Positions 33,240 through 46,310 of a DNA stretch of 64,000 bases are shown here, piece after piece. The stretch covers positions 62,001 through 126,000 of the forward strand of contig JAIFAC010000227.1 in assembly GCA_026545765.1 (NCBI GenBank), given 5' to 3'. A program made the position numbers and the translations under genes. The notes under the pieces are model-generated. The model did no database searches. It was not told the origin of the DNA and saw nothing but the letters and a program-made list of their open reading frames with translations. The stretch is from Plantago major (lineage: Eukaryota; Streptophyta; Magnoliopsida; Lamiales; Plantaginaceae). Within the stretch, counting starts at the first letter, position 1. Each line of letters opens with the position of its first letter.

Positions 33240-34660
33240 TTCTATTTTGTGCGAGCGCCTCTTGGACTAAGGCTCGATGGCTATTTGATAGTGGATCTTT
33301 GAAAGCACATGACGGAGACAAAGCAAATCGGTCAATTACAAAGCTTGCAACAATGGACCGGACATCAGTTCTTGAGGAGAATTAAATCCCTCTTTGGGAT
33401 TTGGCAGCGTCAATTAGGATCATTAACAATCAGCGTATTACATGTTAAAGGTTTGAAATATAATCTATATAGCATGAGCAGTTTGCGAACAAGGGTTTCT
33501 TGTGAAATTCAAAGCGAAGTATTGCAAACTTATTGACAATGAGTCATGAGCGGTCTTGGTTGCTCGGCGGAAAGAAGTCTTTATGTTGCCGATTGGGCAT
33601 ACGCCCACAAGCGAAGAATGTCTCATGTTGAGTCAATCAGTCACCTGAGAAAACCTTTGGTTATGGCACAAAAGAATGAGTCACTTGAATTTCAAAACTA
33701 CGAACAAACTTTCCAAGAAAGAGTTAGTGGTTGGCCTTCCCAAAACATCTTTTCGAAAGGATGGTATATATTACTTTGTCGGATAGGAAACAATCAAAAT
33801 CTCCTTCAAGTCCAAAACCACTCTAGTGTTAGACCACTGCAACTATTACACATGGATCTTTTTGAATCATACGTAACTAGTTATGCGGGAAGAAGTATAG
33901 TCTTGTTGTTGTAGATGACTTCTCAAGATTCACTTGGGTTGTCTTTACGAAGCCTGAAATCGATGCAAGGGTGGAGATACCAAACTTCTTTGAATAAGCA
34001 AGTCATGAAAAATGACAAGGTATCTGCAATCGAGCAGGACTATGGTCTTGAGTTTGTCGACCCGATTACATAAAGGAGTTTTGTACCAACAAAGGTATCT
34101 GACAACCAACTTTAATCTGTGAGAACACCACAACAAAATGGTGTTGCAGAAAGGAAAAATAGAACCCTTAAAGAAGCAGCAAGGACAATGCTAGCTGACA
34201 CTGAGATAAGTGAAGTCTATTGGGTTGAAGCTGTAAACACAGCATGATACACTCAGAACAGATGTTTGATAAACAAACACCATGACAAGACCCCATATGA
34301 ACTCTTGGTTGGTAGACCCCCTAATATCAAACATCTAAAAGTATTTGGTTGTAGATGTTTTGTTCTTAACAATGGAAAAGAGTATCTAAGAACATTTCAA
34401 GCAAAGGCATATGAAGGCGTGTTTCTTGGTTATTCTATGAATAGCAAAGCATACAGAGTTTACAACAAAAGAACAAAGAAGATTGAAGAATCAGTTCATG
34501 TTGTATTCTATGAAGGAAGCAAGAAAACACCCCTTGCTGATGAACTCTCATAAAGGTTCAAGGAACTAATGATAAAGGATTCTGAAGAGGAACCTTCAGA
34601 AAGGAAAAACATCATTATGGAAAGGGAGGATGACTACGCGAAGAAAAGCATGAAATGCCT
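33240..34660 (+). pseudogene. Copia B protease and integrase, broken
   Basis: WLFDSGS with KAHDGDKAN at 33279-33330 is the protease site, with a base lost in the expected SKHMTG. LHVKGLKYNLYSMS follows at about 33440. Integrase pieces: HKRMSH-like at 33660-33690, LLHMDLFES (33845), VVDDFSRFTWV (33905-33940), PQQNGVAERKNRT (about 34130), then an open C-terminal part 34266-34553 (GRPPNIKHLKVFGCRCF). Point stops at about 34246-34248 and 34551-34553 interrupt where copia C is open. Confidence 0.75.
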
Positions 34661-35930
34661 AGTAACAACCAGATGATTCTCAGACATGATGAAAAATTTC
34701 CTATGAGAATTCCAGAAATGGAAACTGAAGATGTTTATCAGAGAGCTAACTCTAGAAATGACCTCTCTGACAAGCATGTCCCAGAAAGCTCTCACACTGA
34801 GCAAGTGTCAGACATTCACCGCCCTTCTGAGGTGCAAAATGTCACAGATACTGAAGAAGTATCAAGTCATAATCATAGTGATTCACATTCAAATCACATA
34901 GATGTTGACCCTACTAGCCCTAAACCCATGATGAGATGGATCAAGGATCATCCTGCAAAAGATGTGATTAGACCAATCAATCAAGGTGTTAGGACTAGGA
35001 GAGCAATAGCTGAAAATGCTAATTCTCTCTTTGGATGTTTTATCTCAAACATTGAACCAAAAACTATAGAAGAAGCATTAAGAGACCAAGATTGGATCTC
35101 AGCAATGCAAGAAGAGTTGGATCAATTTGAGAGAAACAAAGTCTGGAAACTAGTTCCATTTGTAGAAAGAATATCTGTGATTGGAACTAAGTGGGTTTTC
35201 AGAAACAAGATGAATGAATCTGGTGAAATAACCAGAAACAAAGCAAGGTTGGTTGCCAAGATGAGCATAGGAACCAAGATGACCTATACTGAATCAGATA
35301 AGAGTGTTGATGAACACAAGTATAGGAAATTGATAGGTTCACTACTTTACATTCTTTAGCGGACACGATATTCAATATGCAGTTGGAGTGTGTGCTAGAT
35401 TTCAAACAAATCCAATGCAATCACACTACAACACTGCTATGAAAATATTAAAGTATGTGAAAGGTACAGTAGATGTAGGATTGTGGTATCCTAAAGAAAG
35501 TGGATTGAGTTTGGCTGGTTACTCAGATGCTGATTATGTTGGATCAATGCTTGATAGGGAAAGTACCTCAGGAACTTGTCAGTTTCTGGGGACTAGACTT
35601 ATCTCATGGTTTAGCAAGAAACAAAACCCAATTGCAACTTCTACCACGAGGTGAATATATTCTTTGGTTGTTGTGCAACACAAATTACGTGGATTCAACA
35701 ACAACTCGAGACTATGGACTCGATGAAGAAAACTCCCATTTTACGTGATAACACAAGTGCTATTGCAATCACGAACCCTAAGTTCCATGCGAACAAAGCA
35801 CATTGATGTTAGACACCACTTCATCGAGACCATGTTGAGAAAGGCGATATAGAGATACTCAAGATTGCACGGAAGACCAACTTGTAGATATCTTCACTAA
35901 GCCCTTACAAGAAAGCGGTTCTTGACTTTG
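34661..35930 (+). pseudogene. Copia B RT-RNase H with exact in-frame loss of the RT core
   Basis: The frame 34655-35359 runs from the linker through [19 protein letters not shown] and KARLVAK, then jumps at 35260/35261 to [16 protein letters not shown]. In copia C these points are 603 bp apart (15950-16552), so 201 codons including the first catalytic Asp and YVDD are missing without a frame change. RNase H follows (35388-35654, [14 protein letters not shown]) and continues with breaks to about 35930. The product could not reverse-transcribe; movement would need RT from another copy. Confidence 0.85.
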
Positions 35931-36665
35931 AGACACAATCTTGGATTAATGGTGTTGCCTAAGGACTGAAAAATTGTCCGAATTCTCTAAAGTCTGCGAA
36001 TCGTGAGATAGAAAGAAGTAGGTTTACGAGCGGGTTCTCGAGAAAGCGAATCTGAAGGTTTACGGTAGCAACACTCGGAAAGACAAAACATTCTGGAGCG
36101 GGTATCCGAAAGGCAAAGGTTAGTACACACTTAATAAGTAAATAAGACTAGAACTTACTTATGAGAGTGGGTCAAATACATTCAAACAAGCTGAAGCTTG
36201 ACACTTGAATTGAAAGCTATTTAGTCATAAAGAGAAATGGACACACAAAGCCCAAAAGGTATAAGTTACGAAAGTCAAACATGTGCAATGTCTTGTATCT
36301 TTACCATTTTCATGATAAACAATATATAGATAAGGACTTGACACTCGAATGATAAGCTCAAGCGATTAAGTGTTCCTACTCTTTACTAAGTGACACAATG
36401 AATGTAGCATATTAAAAATCCATCAAGTCGGCAAATTACCATTTGTTGATTGATATCATTACAAGATATTCAATATAAGCCCTTGATGAATAAACGTTTG
36501 ATCTCAACGGATGAGATTAAAACAAAGCAAGTAATGTCTGTTGAGAAATGCAGACATGGCCCACTACGCATTTAATGAAGTACAAAGGGCGTACACGCCT
36601 ATGTAGATGCAAAGACACGCATTCATATTGACTATATGTATGTTGTATCTATGTACATTTTATGC

Positions 36666-36679
36666 GCTATATATATAGG
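36666..36679 (+). promoter_or_regulatory. Internal TATA box upstream of ORF3 (copia B)
   Basis: GCTATATATATAGG, matching the box of copia C. The stretch 35931-36873 between pol and ORF3 is otherwise non-coding. Confidence 0.5.
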
Positions 36680-36873
36680 ACTTGGGCAAAAGACAAACAC
36701 TTTTACCAATTTCGAAATTTCAAACTTGCATCAAAACAGCAAAATCTCTCAAGATTTATGCAAAACCCCTCTGCAAAACTCAACTTCTTGTGCTTAGTCT
36801 TCTGAAAAGACAGACTAATCTAGATTAGTTGTGCAAAATTCATCTGAAAAACATTCAAAACTCTATAAAAGAG

Positions 36874-39800
36874 ATGGCACCGAAGATGACCACGAGAACC
36901 CTAAGGTATCATACACTCCTGCTGAAAAGCAAGGGGAAAGGAACTTAAGGTGTTGAATAAGCATATACAGGAAAGTTTACCCCATCGGACTGGAACCCTA
37001 ACCACAAAATGAATTGGGGAGCTTTTCTAGTGAAGAGATATGTATCGTGATTATACCTTCAAGACCGAAAGAAAGATATTGGGGATCTTTGAAGAATTCC
37101 CATATCTACAAGCTTCTATCTGCTGCACCAGTGGACTATCCACCTTTGGATGTCTTGGAGTTCTATAACAACTCCAAAATCTTCACAAAAGTTGTGAGCG
37201 AAGAAGAAGAAATACATGCATGAAGTCGAAGGACGAAATTGTTCTAGGCGCAAGACTTTCGCAAGATATTCCGATTGAAAATCGAGGAACATTTGAAGAC
37301 ATCAACATCAAGGGCCTTCCATGATTCAAGGCATCTTGAACAAGAAGAATGAAGGCGAAACCCACTTCAATTGGGGAAATCGCCTTGACAAATTCCTTGG
37401 ACATATTGAGAATTTGAGCCCAAAATCATCAATGGCCTTCTTGAGCCAAAGGCGATATACTTTGGTCTCGAATACATTACATTCGAAACAATGGAGTCAC
37501 TCTCGGAGAGGTAGGAAATCGATCACCAACTCTCTCTCTTGACACGCTTTTGAAGAAAAGGAGAAACTTCTCTTGAGCGCACTTTCGAGAAAAGCGGAAG
37601 AAGAAAAGCGCACGAAGGTGAGGAGGTCTCTGAGCAAGCTCAAGCTAAACCTCCGATTGCTAATAGAAAAGGACTCATAGCAAAAGAGTCTCCAAGCCCT
37701 AAGCATACAAGAGGCGCAACCTTGGAGACAAGGTCTCGAGAAGATGTTGGGCCTTCGGAAAAGCAACTCAGAATGCCCCAAGAGTCCTGAACGAATGCTC
37801 CGAACTCTCCGGAGATGATAGAAATATCATAGATGGTGCGCACCAACACGAATAGTGATTACGAGGATGATGAAATACTTGCAAAAGTACTCAAAGATTC
37901 AAATATGAGACCCGTGGAGGAGCATCAAGCTCGGCTCTTGAAGACAAGAGCCCCTCTTCCCGGCGGAAGAAGAAGGCACAGGTGAGGAAGATAGAATGAT
38001 GGAAGATGTTGCCATTGCTTCCACATTCACAATACCGACTTAACATTCTTTGAAGAAAACCTGTTCTTAAGCAGGTTCCTCGACCTACGAGAGAGCTCAA
38101 CTCTCGGAAAGTGATCAAGCGAGATGGAGACTCATAATGATACTCTGAGAGGAGAACAATAATGAGCACGGAGGCGTGGAATCACCACAAGTCGAGATCA
38201 ATGATCGGCGGACTCTATTCGTAACAAAGATAGTTTGTATCTAACATGTCGACATAATTGCATGTTAACTTGTTACTCATAATTTGTATTTATTCTGAAT
38301 GACTTGGAGACACACTTTCAGGGGAAAGAAAACCTGTCCACCCCCTTGAATCAAGAAGAGGTTCCTCCAACCTCAGAACATCAAGAAGAGCCTGTCCCAC
38401 AGGTAGTAAAGTTATCTCTGAACAAGAAATAACTAAAAATGCTCTTATCTTATGTTCTAATATTCTTAATGTCTCTTCTTAGGCTCCAACTGAGGAAGTA
38501 GTGGTGGTGGAACCAACACCCCAAAACCTAGAGATTCCAGAGGCTGAAAAGCTTTCTGAGGAAGTATTTACTGAGCCTTCTGCTGAGAAGGTAAGTAATC
38601 AGTAATAGTCTTCTTCAAAGAATGCTCTGGAAAACCAACTACTAAATCTTTTATGTTTGTTCTTACAGGCTCAGTCAGAAGAACAATTGGATGGAGAAAC
38701 AGTTGTGTTATCTCCTCCAAAGGAAACTAAAACTGCTGAACAAGCAGTATCTGCAGAAAAGGTTCCAGAAACCCCCAAGGTTTCTGAGAAAGATGCCACT
38801 GAGCTTCCTCACTTGGAAGTAAGTGAAGTCTCAGAAAGCATTTTTCCACTTATCTTTTCTGTTAACAGTTTCTAAACATATTTGATTTTAATTCACAGGT
38901 TCTAGCAGAAAGAAAGGTTGATGAGGATAAAACTTCTCCTCACACCAAAGTATCTGAGGCCTCTGTGCCCAAGCAAGCAGAAGTACAAAATAATGAGCCT
39001 AGTGTTTCTACACAAATATGCTCAGAAAGCTTACTTTTGCACACAGATACTAACACAAGTGGGTTGAACAAAACTAACTTGAACACCTTCTTTCAGGCTC
39101 AAAGTCTAGTGCCAGTTGATTTACTCAAGGCTTTCCAAAAGCACACTTTAAAGAAACATCTCAAGTGCTTCAGACAATGGCAGAAACTTCGGAAAGGTGA
39201 CCTTTACGAAGTAGCGAAATGTCGGCGTCGAAAAGAGAGCAATTGCCTTAAATCTGGAGGATTATATCCATGCATTTTTCCCAACAGAGTCCTACACATT
39301 TGCCACTCTGATGCATGAAGACTTCATTCATGAAGTAGCACAAAGACTTATAGCAGATTTCAAGTCTGCGGATGCTCAAACCCAAGAGCAGATGGTTACC
39401 CATCCTGTCTTGCCCAGCAAGCTCACTACTTATCCTTCTAAACAAGAAGAAGTTAATGGGAGGATGATTACATTCCCAAATGTGATCAACCTGGTTTCAG
39501 AAGATGATGAGGAGATGGACGAAAATGATTATCAAGAACCTCCCTCTGAGCATCCAAACCAAGAAGCAAAGAACAAGAGTGATGATGATGATGATCAGAA
39601 TGATGATCCCCAACCTGGACAAGGCGGGATTCAGAAAGCTAGCAAAGGAAGTGGAGAAAAGGCTACTCCCTCAATTGCTCAGAAAGCTCCATCATCATCA
39701 CCTCCCAAGTCTTATCAAGATACCCCAATTTGAACACAATGATGCCACGAAGAAATTTCATTGGCGAGTTTAGGATTGAACAACTCAGAAAGGTTTTGGA

Positions 39801-41573
39801 AGAAGAGAAGAGAATCAACTTAGAGTGTCAAGCTCTTGTTGATGAAAAGGAGGCCAAACTCAAGAAGCTAGAGAAGCTAATGCCAAGGAATTGGCACTCC
39901 TAGATGAGCAAAGAAATTTGAAAAATGCCATGTTGTCACAGCTGCTGAGATAGATGCCATGGATGACAATGATGATGAAGAACATGATGCTGAGACTGCA
40001 TCAGAAAGACCTTCTACATCTTCTCAGAAGGCCAGCACACTTGATGGAAAACACAAGAAGATTGTCAATCTGCAAACAATCCAAGAAAAGGATTATGATA
40101 GTGATGCTGAAACCCACAACTTGATTACTGAAGCAGAAGATGAGAGACTTATCACTCAGCACAAGAGAGCCCTACTTGCTCCTCATATATTCTCTGCACC
40201 AAGTAGTTCAAGAAGTGAAGAGCACCGTGCAAGGAACAGTGTCTTTTTAGAACTCAGAAAGACACTAGTTGCCCAAGACGCAGAAGTGCTAAAATCCATC
40301 CCAGAAGAGATGAAGCCATTGGCTGCTGCTTTACTCAACAGAGCAACCAGCATAGCTCTCTCTGAGAAAGACCTAGGGTTGGTCAGGGATGAGGATTGTA
40401 ACAATGCAAATGCAGCATTGAATGAAGCCGGATGTCATCCTGCAAGCCAGCGCCATCCTAAGGCAGCTTGAAGAGCTCAATGAGAATGGGCGAGGCGGTT
40501 AAGCGGAACAACGGTGAAGAAAGAACTTCAAGAATTAGTCAGGGTGCACAACAATCTCCAGAAAAACTTTGAAACTCTCTCTGAAGCTTATGCTATCATA
40601 AGTCAGTCATTCATGACTATGGGGGAAGAAGAGATGCCTCAGAAAGGCAGAGGAAGAAAAAGAAAACAATCAAATCCTCCCTCCTCAAGTCAACTTGTCA
40701 TTAAGGACACCACTAGAGACACCCTTGCTGAAGAAGTTGTTCCATATCAACTAGCCAGAAGGCTGAGAAGTATGGTCACTAGGGGAACCAAGTCCCTTAG
40801 AATCTCAGAAGAGAAGAAGACTTCTAAAGAAGAAGAAAAAGAAGAAGGAGAAGTAAGAGGTCAAGAAAGCTGCAAGTCTCCAATTTTGGACTTCAATGAT
40901 GATGAGGATGAATCTGACACAGATGAACATCCACTTCACAAGAAAAGGAGACAAGCAACTACTTCACAACCTCCTCTGGCAGCAAGACCTTTAGCAGCCA
41001 GAACCCCTTCTGGAAATAACAAGTCATTACAAGGAACATCCACCAGCACAGCCCCAAGGCAGGAAAAAAGAGTTAGAGGATCTCCTGACAGAAGGCCACC
41101 AAACAGAAAAGCAAGAAGGGATTTCCAGTTTGGCAGAGTAAACAATGAAACACATCAAGAAAGGCCAACTGATGCCCACATTGAGTATATGAAGACCAGT
41201 AATGAAGAATCTTCATATAGGTGCATTCTGAACAAGAGAGGGTATTGGATTCTGGAACTACAACATCTACTTGTCAATGATAAGTTTCCAACTCTCATCC
41301 TCAACCAGATCCAACATCTACTTGTCAATGACATTGGATGAATACCTAGATGATTTACATTATCTGGAAGAAATATACAAGTATTTCAACCTATCTCAGC
41401 TGCAAGTAGACCATGCACAGGTGCAGGAAAGTATACAGGTCAAACATTTTCTGCGGAAGAATCACAAGCTTGGCAAGAGTTACCATGAAATATGTGACTT
41501 ATCCGGAAAAGATGAGCTCTCTGTCAGAAGGATTCTTTATGACTATGTCCAAGAATGCAGAAAAAGTGGATGA
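36874..41573 (+). pseudogene. Copia B ORF3, broken in the N-terminal half, better preserved after the introns
   Basis: Start at 36874 (MAPKMT). The N-terminal module (LDVLEFYNNS at 37150-37180) and the next kilobase are shattered. From about 38320 the gene is readable: small exons, KAFQKHTLKKHLKCFRQWQKLR (39130-39190), a second open part 39311-39733 with VINLVSEDDEEMDEND, an acidic and coiled-coil-like part 39959-40471, and an open 275-codon part 40514-41341 with KGRGRKRKQS, poly-E and a KKRR block (NLS-like), RGYWILELQHLLVND, ending at 41573. About 420 bp of untranslated sequence follow to the LTR. Confidence 0.62.
38221..39096 (+). other. Introns in copia B ORF3
   Basis: GT...AG introns at 38221-38321, 38403-38482, 38591-38668 and 38819-38898; a fifth acceptor ends at 39096, but its donor has lost GT. 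The exons between are 81, 108 and 150 nt, again multiples of three. Positions match those in copia C and A, although the exon sequences have diverged. Confidence 0.7.
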
Positions 41574-41998
41574 TCATGTCAACTGATCCAGAAAGTGTGC
41601 TGAAGAACTTGAGGTATCTAAACCTAAGTTGCTTTTCTGAAGACTTGAAGACTAGTAACATTAGAATACTCTCTTGGAGCTTGGACTCTCCTTTGTTCTA
41701 ATTTACTTAGTATGTTTTATTACTTTTGTAATCTTCTTGATTGTTTCTAAAATCTCTATATGTAAAGTTGCATCTCTTTACGTAAAGCCTATCTGAAGAT
41801 CATACTCTCGATACATTTAATTAGATGACAACTTATCGAAAGATCACTTCTTGTGATTTGGTTGATGTTTACTTTCTACATAATTGACTAAAATTGAATA
41901 TCATTTGAAATGATTAAGTGGTGGATTGTTTTCTCTTCGGGATTACAATTTTGTAATAGGACTTAAAAGATAGTCATGGATGGTGATCAAAAGAAATT

Positions 41999-43422
41999 TG
42001 TTAGGAATATCTGTTAGTATTTTGATCACTCATCACATGTTCTTATCTTAACCGAAGGTGATTAAGTACTCTTGGTTCACTTGAACATTGTAAAGAGGAA
42101 ATCACTTGAGTATGATTAGTCTAGTAAATCTTGTATTAGGATTATAGGTCTCGAGTGTAATTTTTATTTCAAGAAGACCATGAAGATCAATCCTAGCAAT
42201 GGAGCTTTTACGAAGATTAGAAGGCGAAGATTGCACAAGGTTTATGAAGACACAAAGGTTTAGTCTAACTCAGAAAGACTATGTCCTTAATCCTTTCTTA
42301 AGTATATTAACTTACTTTTGAAATATGATTCTGGACATATGACATCATGAGTATGGTGCATGCAAGCCATCAAAAAGGCTCATGTATCCGTTGAGACTAA
42401 AGGACAATGAACAGTACTATGCATTAAATGGATTGGCAGAAATGTTGCAAAAAGCAAGTCCTCTCTGAAACAAGAGATAGTGACTTCTGAATACATGGTT
42501 CAAGATATAAACGGATATAATTTGATAAAGAGCACAACGGATATAATTCAAACGCCTCTCAAATTTATCTATATATATCACACACTTAGATGCTTGAAAA
42601 ATATACCTTAGAACGCTCTATGTTTCAAACTTACCATCAAGCAAAGTATTCTTTCAAGCACTCTACTACCTTTTCTGAAAGCTTTCTGTTGCTTGAAGAA
42701 TCACTAGTAGCTCTAAGTTGTCCTGAACCTTAACAAGAGATTGTTATTCGTGAAAGAGTTGAACTATCAGACACCCTTTCTGAAGCTCATTCTCCAGAAC
42801 GGACATCAATTACTTGGGTCAATAAGAGCAGACTGCCATCCACTGAACAAGTGTATTAAGTAGTCTCGTTCTGTTTGGCTCTCTGAAAACATAACTGAAA
42901 AGTTATACGAGAAGCCTCTCTGACAAAGCCTTATAACCAACACCATCAAGGCGTGGAGTAGAGGAAGTACTTGATTTGGGAAATCAGGGAATAACTCCAA
43001 GGTTATCTGAGTAGAGGAAGTACTTAGCTCTAGGAGCTGGGGAATAACTCAGGGGGAACATTTGGTTGGGAACCATTTGTTTAAGAATCTTAGAATAGGA
43101 TTATTGTAAGGTGAACTCAATTATCTGTTCTAGTGAATTCTAGGTCTCAGAAAGACCGAAGTGGATTAGTTGGAGGATTACGCCACCTCCAGATACCACT
43201 ATACTTGTTGTGTCATTTACCTTTCTGTATTTAAATTTCAGCAAAGCACACACACATACTTATTGTTTCTGCACTTACCTATCTTAAAGTCTTCCGCGCT
43301 CTGAATTTAAGTATCAGAAACCCCCAGGTTTATGAGAAACTGTGTTTATCGACAAAAGTTTTAAAAGACTATTCACCCCCCCCCCCCTCTAGTCTTTTAC
43401 TTTGCCGTTATCTGGACCAACA
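41999..43422 (+). repeat. 3' LTR of copia B
   Basis: 1424 bp, ends GGACCAACA. TATA box 42569-42579, hairpin array about 42971-43083, C run near 43376-43387. Confidence 0.9.
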
Positions 43423-43427
43423 GTTAC

Positions 43428-44745
43428 TTTTTCAGCAACCTTGGGGGATGGGATCTTCTCCTCGTCCGATTCGTCATCGAAATCTGGAACAGAGTTGTCT
43501 ACAATCCCTGCTGCTTCTGCAGAAAGAGTTTGAAGTTTTTCAGCATTTATGAGTTCATCAGCAAGGCTTTCGGCAATAGTCTTGACATTTCTGAAAGCAC
43601 TTTCTCTTGCTGAGTCTACTTGATCAGTAGCTGATGCCTCTTTTGCAGCATTTATGAGTTCATCTTCATTGATGAGTTCATCTGCAGCGACGTCAGGTAT
43701 ATGGGAATCGACAACCTCAATGGGTGTGCCTTCTGATTTGCCAGCAGACTTCTTAGTGAAGTTACGGGCTTCTTAGCAACTTTTCCTTCAGATACATCTT
43801 CAGTCTTTCGCTTCTTGGAACCTTTCTGAGATCCAGTAACCTTTTTCATCATTTTTGTATACTCATATTTGTAGAGTAGGTTACTATTGTCAATATCTGC
43901 CGTCTCTCTGAGCTCAATGCCAAGACATTCCAGTAAGTAGCAAATTTTCAGTCCATAGCTTACTGTGGCTTTTGGCTCAGCAAGGCCCTTAATGATTTTA
44001 GGCTCAAAGCGCATATTTTCTTCACAAATTTCATGAAGGCGTACTTCCCCAATTAAAAGGGTTTTCCGGCCTTTTGTCTTGTTGACTCAACAAGAACATC
44101 ATCATCGACATTCTTGGCTTATCTGGACACCTCCTTGTAGACCATGAAGCCTCTGAAGAATACATGCAACACATCGGTGGACCAAAGATGTACGGTCCTT
44201 ATGTCGCAAGCTTAAAGTCGATGGGTGTATGCGGTTTGTCAAGATCACACACATTCTTGTATAGTTGCTTCACACCTTCAAGGATATCTTCATCCTTGGT
44301 GTCAATTTCAAAATCCTTTCCAAGATTTTGAAGTTCAAGCGACTCACGAAAAATTTGTTTAGTCAGCGAGATTTCTTGTCCTTGGACTTTGGTCTTGATA
44401 GACACTATCTCAGTGCCTTCAGAGATCTTGGAAATAATCATGGAGTTGTTGTAAAACTCCAGAACATCCAGTGAAGAAACTCCACTAGGAAGAGCAGATA
44501 GAAAGCCCTTGATTTTTGCCTTTTCAAGCATATCAAGTACCAACTTCCTGTCAGTCTGGTTTTCTATTGCGACTACCGGTATTCCTCAATCATGGCACCA
44601 CCCTAAATCATCCTGTGATTTGAAGTCAATGATCGAATTAATTCTCCGATCAACCGATTGTTTGTTATAACTAACTTGTTGCTTGCTTTTCATTGATACC
44701 GGTAGTAACTTGGGATTTACGAGAAGAAGCACGTATGGGAACCAT
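43428..44745 (-). pseudogene. Copia A ORF3, N-terminal part
   Basis: Start on the minus strand at 44745 (MVPIRASS), aligned with the starts of copia B and C. The open reading 44543-44199 shows VLDMLEKAKIKGFLSALPSGVSSLDVLEFYNNS, then KVQGQEISLTKQIF and a LDKPHTPIDFKL end. A second open part at 44014-43652 has KGLAEPKATVSYGLKICYLLECLGIEL and a Lys/Arg-rich segment. Copia B is inserted at 43422, after which the gene resumes at 29290. Confidence 0.62.
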
Positions 44746-44905
44746 CTCTTTAAATAGTGAAGTTTTGAAACACGAAAGAGATTTGGGTGAGAGATTAGTA
44801 ATTCTTTGCGGAAAAACTAACTGATTTGCGGAGGTTGAAGAAGAGTTTTGCTATTCTTGTGCAGTACGTATGTTGGATTAAGTAGTAATTTCTTTTGCCA
44901 AAATC

Positions 44906-44920
44906 CCATATATATAGCAA
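44906..44920 (-). promoter_or_regulatory. Internal TATA box upstream of ORF3 (copia A)
   Basis: On the minus strand TGCTATATATATGGG. The spacer 44921-45400 is non-coding and partly conserved with copia C 17500-17830. Confidence 0.5.
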
Positions 44921-45584
44921 TGTAATCTCCACAGACATATACATACAAATTAATTTTGTGTGTAAGTATCTGTGAATTGTAGGCAGGCTTGAGTAAAAGC
45001 TTGTTCGGCATTAAATGCATAGTGGACCCTGTTGGAATTTTTACAGTCTACTATTTACTGAGAGTTAATCTCTGCCGTAAAGATCAATCGCTCAATTCAT
45101 CAAGGGTCACCATTGCTTCTTCAGCAATGATCACAATCAACAACTGTAATTGTGCCCATTTAATGAATTTTGGCTATTAGCTTTCTGAATCACGAATCTG
45201 TATGACCAAGAACACTGTTTGCATCTGAATTTGTCTCACACTTTGGTATTTGTCCAAGTTTTACACAAAGATAGAAATAATACAAATTTCAAGAGAGTAG
45301 TTGACTGCAGACAGTTGTACTATTCTCTTTTGTGTTCCCCCTCACTGAGTGATCCAGATATCTGAGTACCCGTCTCAGAAATCTTTGAATAGCCATTTTA
45401 CCCTTTAGTCTTTAGTTTCTGGATACCCGTTCCAGATTCCTCTTCCCTGGATACCCGTTCCAGATACCTTTTCTCTCTTCTTTGATGTCTTCTTCAGATA
45501 TCTCTTCTCTGAACTTTTTCAGTTCTTTGGAAGCTCCATTAGTCCAATACTGTGTCTTAAGGCTCACTACAAAAAAAACCAGTT

Positions 45585-45970
45585 TTAGCGACGGAATTAT
45601 CCGTCGCTAAAACTGGGCCGATCCGTCGCTAAATCCTTAGCGACGGATTTAGCGACGGATAACCCTCCATCTCGAAAACAGTCGTCACTATTTTTATTGG
45701 CGATGGATAGATATTCCATCGCTAAATAACGACGAACTGGCGACGGATTAATCCGTTGACCAGTCCGTCCGAATTGGCGACGGATTTCGTATCCGTCACT
45801 AATTAGAGACGGGATTAGTGACGGATTTGTTCCGTCGCTAAATCCCACCTCTAAGTCGGCTTAGTTCTGTTGACATTTAGCGACGGAAAAAAAATCCGTC
45901 GCTAAATGTCAGCGAATAATCGCCCTTAGTTAATGAATTTAGCGACGGATTTTTTCCGTCGCTAAATTCT
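45585..45970. repeat. CACTA subterminal repeats, left end
   Basis: About a dozen copies of GCGACGGAT or its complement ATCCGTCGC, often as facing pairs such as TTTAGCGACGG and CCGTCGCTAAA. These are the usual binding sites of the TNPA-type protein. The matching right-end set is at about 52624-52905. Confidence 0.85.
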
Positions 45971-46310
45971 TATTTAAATTTTTTAAATATTTCCGTTTCA
46001 CCTGTTTTTTCACATAATATAATCATAGATAATATACCCGAAACAATTAAATTGCATTAATATATCCGAAACAATATAAATTATCTACAAATAATCCGAA
46101 ACAAGAATTAGAAGGTGAAATAGTGTCAAATTATCCATAACAAGTCTGATGTAACTAAGAATAATCGGTAGGAGGTGGTGGGTGAGACTGGGAAGAGCTA
46201 ATGAACATCTGGGTCAAAGCGCCCATCCATTTGAGCCATCTGAGCACATTCCTCAAGCACTTGCTCGTAAAATTTGCCTTAGTCATGACTATTTCTGTTG
46301 GAAGGAGTCA

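Larger units (their letters stand above)
29296..43422 (+). mobile_element. Copia B: non-autonomous Sirevirus-like copia nested in copia A ORF3
   Basis: Ends TGTTAGGAAT...CCAACA with GTTAC duplicated at 29291-29295 and 43423-43427. Same order as copia C. Pol lacks the RT core, and gag, protease, integrase and ORF3 all have frame breaks. The LTRs (29296-30697 and 41999-43422) are nearly identical apart from CAG/CTG-to-CG sites, so the insertion is probably recent. Copia B LTRs are about 200 bp shorter than those of A and C and share only parts of their sequence, so B is a sister subfamily. Confidence 0.92.
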
